Below are positions 1 to 9,969 of a DNA stretch of 25,708 bases, in pieces. The notes under the pieces are model-generated. The model worked only from the letters and a program-made list of their open reading frames with translations. It did no database searches and had not been told where the DNA came from. The stretch's first letter is position 1; every line of letters begins with the position of its first letter. This DNA comes from Flavobacteriales bacterium. Lineage in GTDB: Bacteria; Bacteroidota; Bacteroidia; Flavobacteriales_F; PHOS-HE28. Location: positions 1-25,708 of the forward strand of contig JADJTW010000024.1 in NCBI GenBank assembly GCA_016710965.1, given 5' to 3'. The position numbers and the translations under genes were made by a program.

Positions 1-2255
1 GTCACGCAGTCGTTGTCGCAGGTGATGCTGCCCCGGTCGCTTCAGCACCGGGTGCGTCGGTATCCAGTTCCACGATGGCCGTGGCCATGCTCGTGCATCC
101 GTTCGCGCCGGTCACCGTCAGTTTCGTAGCCGCCCGCGGCGCATACCGTGGGTTCTGCTCGTTGCTCGTGTAGCGTTCGACCGCTCCACGCGAACGAGCC
201 ATTGCCGCTGCCGCTCAACGTCACGCAGTCGTTGTCGCAGGTGATGCTGCCTCCGGTCGCATCCGCACCGGGTACATCCTCATCGAGGTCCACTTCAGCG
301 CTGGCCTCACTGGTGCAGCCGTTCGCTGCCGGTGACCGTGAGCATATAGGTGCTTTCCGCCACTGTCACCACCGGCTCTGCTCGGTTGGTGTAGTTGTTG
401 GGGCCGCTCCAGGCATAGCTGCCATTGCCCACGCCCAGCAGCATCACGCTACTGTTCGCGCAGGTGAGCGTGCCGGCGGTAGCGATGGCGCCTGTGCTTC
501 GTCATCCACATCCACTTTGGCGTTCGCCTGGCTGGTGCAGCCGTTCGCGCCGGTGAGGTGAGTGTGTAGCTGCCGCGCACACCGTGGGGTTCTGCTCTGC
601 CGTTGAAGTGTTCGGACTCGGTCCAAGAGAAGTCGCCGTCTGCCGCTGCCGCTCAGGGCTGCGCACGCGTGGCGTAAGTGATGGTGCCGCCCGGGGCTTG
701 GCGCCCGGCGCTTCGTCATACATCCACGGCGGCGTGCGCCTGGCTGGTGAACCGTCGCGCCGGTGACGGGAGGATAAGCGCGCCGGCCGCGCACACCGCG
801 GGTTCTGCGCGTGGCTCGTGTAGTTGTCGCGCCCATGCGAAGCCGTGGTTGCCGCGGCCGCGGAGCGTTACACAAGAGTTGGTGCAAGTGATGGTGCCGC
901 CGGTGGCGTTGGCGCCCGGTGCTTCGTCATCCACATCCACTCCGGCGTCGCCCGGCTTGTGCATCCGTTCGCGCCGGTGACGGTGAGTATGAAGGTGCCC
1001 GCCGCGCACACCGCGGGTTCTGCTCGTTGCTCGTGTAGTTGTTCGGACCGGTCCGGGCGAAGTCGCCGTTGCCGCTGCCGCTCAGGGTCACGCAGGTGTT
1101 CGTGCAGGTGAGCGTTCCGCCGGTGGCGATGGCGCCCGGTGCTTCGTCATCCACATCCACATCGGCGTTCGCCTGGCTGGTGCAACCGTTCGCACCGGTG
1201 ACGGTGAGTATGTATGTGCCTGCCGCGCACACCGTGGGGTTCTGCTCGTTGCTCGTGTAGTTGTTCGGGCCGGTCAAGCGAAGTCGCCGTTGCCGCTGCC
1301 GCTCAGGGTCACGCACGCGTTGGTGCAAGTGATGGTGCCGCCCGTGGCTTGTGCGCCGGGTGCTTCGTCATCCACATCCACGTCGGCGTTCGCCTGGCTG
1401 GTGCAACCGTTAGCACCGGTGACGGTGAGGTGAGGTGCCCGCCGCGCACACCTCGGGGTTCTGCTCGTTGCTCGTGTAGTTGTTCGACCGGTCCAGGAGT
1501 AGTCGCCGTTGCCGCTGCCGCTCAGGGTCACGCACGCGTTGGTGCAAGTGATGGTGCCGCCCGTGGCTTGTGCGCCCGGTGCTTCATCATCCACATCCAC
1601 TTCGGCGTTCGCCTGGCTGGTGCAACCGTTCGCGCCGGTGACGGTGAGTGTGTAGCTGCCCGCTTCGCATACCGTGGGGGTTCTGCTCGTTGCTCGTGTA
1701 GTTGTTCGGACCGCTCCATGCGAAATCGCCGTTGCCGCTGCCGCTGAGCGTTACACAAGAGTTCGTGCAGGTGATGGTTCCGCCGGTGGCTTGTGCGCCG
1801 GGTGCTTCGTCATCCACATCCACTTCGGCGTTGGCCTGGCTGGTGCATCCGTTCGCACCGGTGACGGTGAGGACATAAGTGCCTGCCGCGCACACCTCGG
1901 GGTTCTGCTCGTTGCTCGTGTAGTTGTTCGGACCGGTCCAGGAGTAGTCGCCGTTGCCGCTGCCGCTCAGGGTCACGCACGCGTTGGTGCAAGTGATGGT
2001 GCCGCCGGTGGCGATGGCGCCGGTGCTTCGTCATCCACATCCACTTCGGCGTTCGCCTGGCTGGTGCATCCGTTCGCGCCGGTGACGGTGAGGGTAGCTG
2101 CCCGCCGCGCACACCGTGGGGTTCTGCTCGTTGCTCGTGTAGTTGTTCGCCGGTCCATGAAATCGCCGTTGCCGCTGCCGCGCTAGCGGGTCACGCAGGT
2201 GTTCGTGCAGGTGAGCGTTCCGCCGGTGGCTTGTGCGCCGGGTGCTTGAATGTCT
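1..2255 (-). repeat. 222-bp coding tandem repeats, about 10 near-identical copies
   Basis: A segment reading catccacatcc on the plus strand (VDVDDEA side of the protein repeat) recurs at about 503, 713 (degenerate), 928, 1148, 1369, 1588, 1811 and 2032, with two earlier variants near 58 and 283. Observed spacing is 210-223 bp; the intact unit is 222 bp, or 74 codons. The protein unit runs from TGGTITCTNACVTLSGSG through GPNNYTSNEQNP and VCAAGTY to LTVTGANGCTSQA and EVDVDDEAPGA. It has four conserved Cys, which could form disulfides in an exported Ig-like fold (inference). A diverged eleventh unit with an NGFNST segment lies at about 2255-2480. Copies fall into a few alternating sequence variants, for example caggtgttcgtgcag versus cacgcgttggtgcaa. 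The array touches the left edge, so the total copy number is unknown. Confidence 0.93.
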
Positions 2256-5200
2256 CATCGACATCGATCTGGCCGTGCTTGTGCATCCGTTGATGGATCC
2301 GTCACGGTCAGCTCATAGGTGCCAGGCGCGTCGGCGTTCACATCCTCATCCGTGCTGTTGAATCCGTTCGGGCCAGTCCAGCTGAATGTGGCGCGCCCTG
2401 GGTTGCGCTGCTTCCATCGAGCAGGACGCTGATGGTAGCGCAGGTGAGCGTTCCACCACCGGTGATGCTGGCTCCGGGCGCCGTCGTGTTCATGCGTCAC
2501 GTTCACCGCATCGTTGGCGCTGCATTGCGTCTGCGGGTCGGTGACGGTGAGGGTATAGGTACCGGCCGCGTTCACCTGCGGGTTCGGCGTGTCGGCGCCA
2601 CTTGCGATGTTGCCGCCGTTGCTGGACAGCCAGGTGTAGGTGACACCGGGGCTGCCCGTACCGTTCAGAGCGATGCTGTTTCCAGTCGCGCACGTGATCA
2701 CCGCATCATCGCCAGCATTCACGCTGGGCACACCGGTGCTCAGGATGTTCACCGGCAAGGTGATCTCGCATTCTTTGGCATCGGTGATCGTCACCGAGTA
2801 GCTGCCACCGGGGACACCGCTGATACTGGTGTTCGTGCCGCCGTTGCTCCAGAGATAGGTGTACGGTGCGGTGCCGCCCGAGGCACTGACGCTCGCACCG
2901 CCGTTGGCATTGTCGCGCGTGGCCGGCGTCGTACCGATCTGGCCGCCGAGCTGCGTCGGTTCCGCGATCCGCGCTGCGGCATCCGCTGCAGCCGTTGAAG
3001 TCCGTAACGGTAACGGTGTATCCGCCCGGCGCAAGTCCGGTCGCGGTCGCATCCGTTTGGCCGCTGCTCCACAGGTAGCTGAAGGGGCCTGGCCATCGGC
3101 ACTGGCCGTGGCCGTACCGTCCGCAGCGCCGAAGCAGTTCACGTTCGTTGTCGTGGTATTGGCGCTCATCAAACGCACGGTCACTACCTGTCCGCAGCGC
3201 CGGCGAGGATGCATGCATCGCCGCCGATGATGCGCCGGATGTAGGTGGTTTGCGTGATGGCGCCGATCTGTGCGCCGCTCAGGTTCTGGCCGGTGGCGCC
3301 GTTGATGTTGGTCCAGTTGGTGCTGTCCGGGCTGATCTGCCACTGGTAGCTCGCGGCGCTGGGGAAAGCCGGATAGCTGGAGGCGCTGTTGTTACGCACG
3401 ACAGTGGGCAGGGTATAGGCAGGAACAGAACCGATGATATCGCCGGGCGTTGCACCGGGGCAGATGGACACGCCCTGGTAGGTGATGGTGTTGCCCAGCG
3501 TGTCGGGCGGGTTGGCCCATACCACAAGGCCAGGTTCATAGCGGCTGGTGGGGCTGTTCTTGGTGGTGTTGAGCTCTCCTTGCGTGAGCGGTATGTTGTT
3601 GCTCTGCGCGGTGACGATGGTGTAGATGCGGCAGTTGCTGAACTTGATGCCGCGCTCGCCGACGGGATCGTAGTCGTCGTTGGTGCCGCCGTAGTAGGTG
3701 CTGAACTCGAGCGCGCTCAGGTCGCTCTCAATTTGAAGAAGACCTTGTCGTTGCTGCCATTGTTGGTGGTCTGCAGCGGCACGTTGGGCGAGGCGCTCAC
3801 CGGGAAGTTGGTGCTGCTGGTGTATCCGAACACGAAGACATCGTTGTTCAGGTCCACGTTCAAGCCCATCATGTTCACCTCGTTGCTGGTGCCCCCACGT
3901 ATGTGCCTGCCAGGAAGTTCTGGTCGATGTCCATGCGCCCCACGTAGAAGTCGTTGCTCCCATTGTGGCCCGTATCAAAGGAACCGGCGGAGATGTTCGC
4001 GGCCGCGAGGCCCTCCGTCACACCACCGAAGTAGAGTTCGCTCTTCGTGGTGTTGAACTCCATGCACAGAAGGTTGGCATCGTTGTTCGCGCTGGAGGAG
4101 AAGTAGGACGACCAGGTCGTTGCTGCCGTGCTGCCATTGAGGCGCTGCAGGAAGCCCGCAGTCGTTCCACCACGCGTGGACTGGCGCGGGCTCACCGTGG
4201 GGAAGTTGGTGCTGGCGGTATTGCCGCCTACAAAGAGGTCGCCAGTGGCGCTGTTATGCAGCATGATGCTCGCACGATCGGCGCCGCTGCCTCCGTAGTT
4301 GCGCATCCACACCAGGGAGCTCAGGTCCTGGTTGATGCGGAAGATCAGGACGTCGCTGCTGCCATTATTCGTGTTGCTGGCGCCGCTGCCCGCGTTCAAG
4401 GTGAGCAGGTTGGTGCTGGTAGTGCTGCCGCACACGAACACATCGCCGTTCGCGGCGGTGCGCACGTCGAAGTTGTCATCCGCGCCGTTGCCGCCTACCA
4501 CGGCGGCCTTGATCGAGAGGCCGTCCTGAGTAATCTTCAGCACGAAGACATCGATGCCGCCTTCTGCCTGCTGGTTGATGCTGCTGCCCGTGAACGCGCT
4601 GCCACCCGATCAAAGGGAAGTTGGTACTGCTCGTCTGGCCAGTGATATAGAGGTTGCCGTCTGGACCTTGCTCCATCGCGTAGGGGTTGTCGTCGCCGCC
4701 GCCACCGATGTAAGTCTGCCATACGCGTGTGCCGCTGCCGCCCACGGTAGCGGGTTCGATGTATTTGCCCACGATGATCTCCAGGTTGCCGTTCGCGCTC
4801 TCGTCGAAGGCCCCCACGGTGATCTGGTCGGTGGTGCCCACCACACGGGCCACCACATAGATGGCGCCGTCGTTCGGGTCCACCCAGATGGCATGCCCGT
4901 GGTTGTCGCCACTGCTATTGGTGTTCACCCAGGTGGCCCAACGCATCGCGATCGGGTCGATCACCAGCGGCTGCGCATGGTCGTAGTCGCCGACCACGAA
5001 ACCGAGGACGTTGCCATTGCTCAAACGGTAGGCTGCTTGCACCTTCCGCTCGCGGCCATTGATGCGTTGGTACACGATAGGAGCGGGGTAGCTCATTTCG
5101 CCCAAGCTGGTGCGCATCACCAGTTCTCCCTGCTCGTTCAGGCGGAGGCGCTCAATGCCTTTGAACTCGATGGCGATCTGCGTGGGATCGCTGCCCGGCT

Positions 5201-5786
5201 TGCAAACGATGTCGTACTCCAATGAGCCATCAGCGGCGGGGTAGTAGCGCACATCAGTGCCCTTGTACACGTCCCGGTACCAGACCTCTTGGTAGCTGTG
5301 TACGCCAGTAGCATGCTTCTCCTTGTCGCCAACGAAGTAGTTGCTGGTCTCTTCGTGCGCGTCGGTGCTTTCGATGCGCATGGTGGGCAAGGCATTGCGG
5401 AAGTGCATGAGCCAGCCATGGCCGCGCTTCTGCCAGCGCAATTCGCGGAAAGGCAAGCCGCGTTGCATATCGGCCTCTATGGCCATGCCTTCGCGTTGGC
5501 GCTCCTCAACGGCCTTCGGGTCGTAAGCGCTCATGAGCATCCCCTCGCGGGTGGCCACGGCCTGCCCAAGCGGGAAGTCGGCGCGGTAGAGCACGCTGGG
5601 ACCGAATTGGCCTTTGTTCTCCACGAAATGGATCTCCTGCTCGTGGCGGTTGAGCAGTTCATCGATCCCGCCATGGTCATGGTGATCGGCGAGTTGGGCG
5701 CTTGCCGCGCCAGCAGCCAGCAGCGCTACTGCAACAGCCATTGCCGCACGCGCCATACGGTACATCAAGGAGTTCTCGAATTGCAT
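1..5786 (-). CDS. giant secreted adhesin-like protein (SBBP propeller, SprB and Ig/PKD-like repeats), 3' end outside window
   Basis: The start chosen is ATG at 5786, giving MQFENSLMYRMARAAM and then a hydrophobic signal peptide ending near AGAASAQ; ATG at 5765 is an alternative. Domain order from the N-terminus: an ENKGQF-type N-terminal region (about residues 40-270) usual in Bacteroidota SBBP proteins; SBBP/beta-propeller blades with GGGGDDN, DGNLYITGQTSSTNFP and similar motifs to about 3700; a YQWQISPDS Ig-like module near 3350; two SprB-like repeats with PYTYLW and GSYSVTITDA around 2800-3130; a PKD-like module at 2500-2700; then the 74-residue repeat array. At least 1,900 residues are present and the C-terminus, where a T9SS sorting domain is expected, lies beyond position 1. 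The frame changes many times (for example near 4609, 3895 and 3735, and repeatedly below 2500), consistent with read errors. Likely role: T9SS-exported surface adhesin. Family assignment is firm, function is inferred. Confidence 0.85.
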
Positions 5787-6326
5787 GGGGCCAGGTTTGG
5801 TTTCATGTTGAAAAGCGAAGCGATCCCCATCCGAGAGGGGCCCGGGCAGGATCTCTGTACTGCCGGAAAGCCCTTGCTCTGGGTCGAGCCAGAGGCGGTC
5901 GGTTGGGGGGTTGACCGAAGCCGCGCCAGCAGCGCGGGTACCATTGTTCTTTTCGGATCGCATGTTCTTGTTCAGTTTGGCTGAACAAGCAGTCAAAGGC
6001 GGGTCTGAAGAGCGATCCTAACCGGGAAGAGTGGCGCAAACGTATCGGGCTCGGTAAGGGCTTGTCAAGTGTTCGTCGGAAGATTATTGGGTTTGGTCGG
6101 AGGCTGGAGAACTTTCGTCTGCCTCTATCGTGGTCCATTCTGTGCGATCGGACCAACCCTTGTTCAAAACTTCCTGCCAGGAAATTTGGCAAACCCGGAA
6201 TGCGGTGCTTAATTGTCCGTCGCAAGGTTGACAGGATATTCGTCAAGCGACCGGGTTCCAGGAAGACCCGGAGAACAAGCGAACTGGCAGCCCACTAACA
6301 CCGACAATCACCAACACGATAAGGTC
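5787..6326. other. divergent intergenic region between adhesin gene and recA
   Basis: No credible gene is seen in these 540 bases. The adhesin-side reading frame stays open up to 5996 but its composition (proline/glycine mixture before the signal peptide) does not look like a secreted N-terminus, so I treat it as leader. The region holds a good Bacteroidota-type promoter facing the adhesin gene (6037-6068, -). For recA no full TAnnTTTG box is visible; TTG near 6212 followed 21 bases later by TATTCG is only a weak candidate. Confidence 0.6.
6037..6068 (-). promoter_or_regulatory. Bacteroidota-type promoter for the adhesin gene
   Basis: On the minus strand a TTG (6068-6066) is followed after 21 bases by TACGTTTG (6044-6037). 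This fits the Bacteroidota primary sigma consensus TAnnTTTG with an upstream TTG element. Transcription would start near 6030 and leave a leader of about 240 bases before the ATG at 5786. The long leader is odd and could mean regulation or a start codon further upstream. Confidence 0.5.
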
Positions 6327-7348
<1,022 letters not shown>

Positions 7349-7369
7349 TGGGTTGAGCCGCTACTTTTG

Positions 7370-7394
7370 AAGGCCCCGGAACTTCCGGGGCCTT
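7370..7394 (+). terminator. inverted repeat downstream of recA (possible terminator)
   Basis: A perfect 10-bp stem, aaggccccgg / ccggggcctt, with a 5-base loop lies 21 bases after the recA stop and just before the next gene. No T-run follows it on the plus strand, so it is a weak intrinsic terminator candidate or an mRNA 3'-end stabiliser. Confidence 0.5.
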
Positions 7395-7401
7395 CGCATT
7401 C

Positions 7402-8421
7402 ATGCAGCACACCTTCTCCGCCCTCTTCCTTCCGGCATTCCTCCTGCTCGCCTGCGGTGGCGACCCTTCCCCGGCGACCACCGCGGAACCCCAGCCGCCC
7501 AGCACGCTTGCCGAGGTGGAGGCGCGCATCCTCGCCGATCCGGCAAGCCCGGTCCACTTCGCCGAGCGCGCCATGCTTTACGAGCGCATGGATAGCCTCG
7601 TGCTCGCCGAGAATGATTGGAAGCGGAGCATCGCGCTCGATAGCACCAACGCACGCTGGCATATCGCCTTGGGCGATCTCTACTTCCGCAAGATCAAATT
7701 GCCGGAGGCCGAACAGCGCTTCAAGACGGCCATTCGCCTGGCACCGGACAGCACCGAAGGCCGCTCGAAGCTCGGTGAGGTCTACCTCATGCAATCGAAA
7801 TTCAAGGAAGCGATGGCCCTGGCGAACGAAGCGTTGAAGCTCGACCCGCTCGATGCCCGACTATACAACCTCAAGGGTTGGATCCACCGCAAAGCAGGCG
7901 ACAGCGCGTTGGCCATCAGCAGCTACCAAACCGCCGTGGAGCGCGACCCGCAGTACTACGATGCGTGGATCTCCCTTGGGATCATGCACGCGGCGAAGCA
8001 CGATCCGCTGGCCATGCAGTACTATAATTCAGCACTGGAGATCGCGGCCGCGCAGCATGAGGCGCTCTATGACAAGGCCATGTTCGCGCAGGACCATGGC
8101 CAGGACAGCATCGCGCTGGCCTGCTATAGCACGATCGAGAGATCGACCCAACCACCCGGTGGCCTACTACAACACCGGCTCATCCTGCTCGAGCACAAGC
8201 AGCAGCCGCGCGAGGCACGCGCCGAGTTCCACCGCGCCATTCGACTACTGCCCGACTACGTGCGGGCCTACTACAGCCGTGGCGTCACCTACGAATTGGA
8301 GAACATGCTCGATAGCGCCCGCTGGGATTACAGCATCGCTTGAAGCTCGATCCAGGATTCACCGATGCCGCCCGTGGGCTCGGTCGTTTGCAGGAGAGGA
8401 GTGGACGTTCGCCCGCGTTAG
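7402..8421 (+). CDS. TPR-repeat lipoprotein
   Basis: The protein begins MQHTFSALFLPAFLLLACGG, a lipoprotein signal with the modified Cys at residue 18. The rest is tetratricopeptide repeats: DNDWKRSIALD-like helices, then AEQRFKTAIRLAPDS, EAMALANEALKLDPLDAR, SYQTAVERDPQYYDAW and ARAEFHRAIRLLPDYVRAYY. It should act as a protein-interaction scaffold in the envelope; the partner is unknown. Breaks are visible near 8140 and 8180 (they restore the expected EIDPTHPVAYYNTG) and near 8338 (SIALKLDPGFTDAARGLGRL continues in another frame). After one more correction the gene stops at TAG 8419-8421, overlapping the stop of the convergent gene. It starts right after the recA hairpin. Confidence 0.8.
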
Positions 8422-8787
8422 CGGCTGCTCTGCTGCACCCACATGGGCGCCCCCACGGCCCAGCACCACGAAGCGGCGAACGCGCAGGCCTCCGGGGCAA
8501 TGCGCGCACGGTCCAGGTGCCCGGCTTCCAGGCGCGCAAGTCCAGTTCGGCACTGTTGCGCGATCGATGGCCGACGATGTTCCTTGAGCGTTCAGCAGAT
8601 CGACCTGGTAGGTGCCGGGCGGCAACACCAGTTCCACAGGGCCCGGCTCGCTCCGGTCGCGGAAACCGATGCTCGCGTCGTCGGCTGTGCGCGCAGGCGC
8701 TGTGCTGGGCACATAGGCGAGGTCCTCGGCTTGCGCGAACACCAGCGTCGGTGCAAGAAGGACGGCCGCGATGAGGAACTGCTTCAT
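8418..8787 (-). CDS. short secreted protein with T9SS CTD-like C-terminus
   Basis: Starts MKQFLIAAVLLAPTLVFAQ, a clear signal peptide. Only about 30 residues follow before a CTD-like segment: GPVELVLPPGTYQVDLLNAQG, then, after a frame break near 8560, AELDLRAWKPGTWTVRALP and GGLRVRRFVVLGR. This strand pattern (DLLNAQG, then L..W.PGTWTVR, then a basic FVV ending) resembles a T9SS type A sorting domain, although no YPNP motif is visible. Corrected length is about 122 residues ending at TAA 8420-8418. The whole mature protein may be little more than the sorting domain, so it could instead be a small stand-alone beta-sandwich protein. It converges on the TPR gene. Confidence 0.6.
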
Positions 8788-8864
8788 GCCGCGCTTCTAC
8801 GCGCGATGCGCAAGCCTGGTTCCACGAGGCCTTGCGTTCCATTTCGCAACTTCGCCTCCCCTTA

Positions 8865-8938
8865 GGGGCTGTAGCTCAGCTGGCCAGAGCGCGTCGTTCG
8901 CAATGACGAGGTCGTGGGTTCGACTCCCATCAGCTCCA
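8865..8938 (+). tRNA. tRNA-Ala (anticodon CGC)
   Basis: The cloverleaf is complete: acceptor GGGGCTG/CAGCTCC, D stem GCTC/GAGC, anticodon stem CGTCG/TGACG with loop TTCGCAA (anticodon CGC at 8899-8901), and a T arm with GGTTCGACTCC. Acceptor pair 3-70 is G:U, the alanine identity element. Discriminator A is at 8938; the genomic bases after it are CCC, so CCA is not fully encoded. A tRNA for GCG codons fits the GC-rich coding bias. Confidence 0.93.
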
Positions 8939-8960
8939 CCCGGAAGATCCCGCAACCACC

Positions 8961-9224
8961 ATGAGCACCACAAAGAGCATCGTCGATGTGCGTACCCCGG
9001 AGGAGTTTGCCGGTGGTCATGTGCCGGGTTCCATCAACATCCCCTTGAATGAGGTGCCCGAGCGAGTGGAAGAGCTGCGGGCCCTGCCAACACCGCTGGT
9101 GCTCTGCTGCCGTAGCGGCAACCGGAGCGAGAACGCCATGCGCTACCTTCAACAGCTCGGCTTCACCGATGTGCACAACGGTGGATCCTGGCAGGATGTA
9201 TTACGAACCACTGAACAGCCATGA
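8961..9224 (+). CDS. rhodanese-like domain protein (cytoplasmic)
   Basis: A single rhodanese domain of 87 residues with no signal peptide. It opens IVDVRTPEEFAGGHVPGSINIP (CH2A-like and substrate motifs) and carries the catalytic loop CCRSGNRS, then GFTDVHNGGSW. The active-site cysteine is within LCCRSGNRS. Such proteins transfer sulfane sulfur or hold persulfide; the substrate is not evident here. It starts 22 bases after the tRNA-Ala gene, and its TGA overlaps the ATG of the next rhodanese gene (ATGA), so the pair is probably translated together. Confidence 0.92.
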   Translation: MSTTKSIVDVRTPEEFAGGHVPGSINIPLNEVPERVEELRALPTPLVLCCRSGNRSENAMRYLQQLGFTDVHNGGSWQDVLRTTEQP

Positions 9225-9615
9225 AGAACACCATCGCCACCATCGTCCTGGCCGCTTGCCTGGCGACCAGCGCATGCACCAGCGCGCAAACCACCAAGAA
9301 CACCACCGAACTGGGCGTGGATGCATTCGAACAGGCCATCGCCACCGGCAAGGCGCGTTTGGTGGACGTGCGCACACCGGCCGAATACGCGGCGGGCCAT
9401 TTGATCGGCAGCATCAACATCGACTGGACGGCCGATGATTACAGAAGCGGCCTTTGCCGAACTGGACAAGAACGTGCCCGTGCTGCTCTACTGCCACAGC
9501 GGCGGCCGTAGCGAGCAGGCACTGGAATACCTAGCGGCCAAAGGCTACCGGGCCCAGCACCTGGTGGGGTGGCTATGCCGCGTGGAAGAAGGCCGGGAAG
9601 CCGTCGGAGAAGTAG
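9221..9615 (+). CDS. exported rhodanese-like protein (lipoprotein or periplasmic)
   Basis: MKNTIATIVLAACLATSAC is a signal sequence with a possible lipobox Cys at residue 19 (SAQ just after it could be a signal peptidase I site instead). The rhodanese domain follows: RLVDVRTPAEYAAGHLIGSIN, a break near 9438, then LDKNVPVLLYCHSGGRSEQA with the active-site Cys in YCHSGGRS. A second break near 9570 (extra G) hides the normal ending GGYAAWKKAGKPSEK and TAG 9613-9615. Corrected length is about 131 residues. Overlap with the upstream cytoplasmic rhodanese suggests a functional pair acting on the two sides of the membrane (inference). Confidence 0.85.
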
Positions 9616-9684
9616 CCAACGGCACGAACGCTAGCGGCCCCGGGCGCCTCGGAGGCCGCTGCCACACCATGAGACGGGTGCTGC

Positions 9685-9969
9685 CTACCGCGCCATGGCC
9701 TGCGCCGGATCGCTCCACGGGCTATCGCCTGCCGTGCCGCGTGCGCGCACGCGGCACCAATGCTTGCTGCCGCTGGCCAGGCCCTTGTCGGTGTACTTGC
9801 TCTGCGTAGTCATCGCAAGGGTGTGCCAGTCGCCTGCAACGGCCGGGTCGTTGTCGTTGCGCTCCAATTCGTACTCGTGCGTGCCATGCACCACATCCCA
9901 ATCGCTCTTGATCTCGCCCGTCTCGTCGGTGAGGTCCGCGCGCAGGTTGGCCGGTGCGGCCAGCACGCC
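9685..9969 (-). pseudogene. C-terminal half of an Fn3-domain protein, 5' end missing
   Basis: The minus strand encodes GVLAAPANLRADLTDETGEI, then YELERNDNDPAVAGDW, TTQSKYTDKGLASGSKHW and CRVRARGTAGDSPWSDPAQAMAR with a stop at 9685-9687. This is the single fibronectin type III domain that ends a family of roughly 200-residue Bacteroidota proteins, where the phrase SPWSDPA followed by a few residues is the usual C-terminus. The N-terminal helical half of that family is absent: beyond 9969 the sequence becomes the plus-strand T9SS tail described next. The break falls in GGCCAGCACGCC, a word shared by both genes. It is either a rearrangement junction or an assembly join. Confidence 0.65.

Noticed and set aside
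148..2186. Long plus-strand open frames opposite the repeat array
   Set aside because: They are antisense shadows of the GC-rich repeats, with Ser/Cys/Ala-rich low-complexity composition and no recognisable domain.
1..2255. CRISPR array or non-coding satellite
   Set aside because: The 222-bp period has no spacer/repeat alternation and translates as one repeated protein module on the minus strand.
4554..5984. Plus-strand frames of 223 and 231 residues opposite the adhesin N-terminus
   Set aside because: Antisense of a clearly coding SBBP region with signal peptide; no supporting motif.
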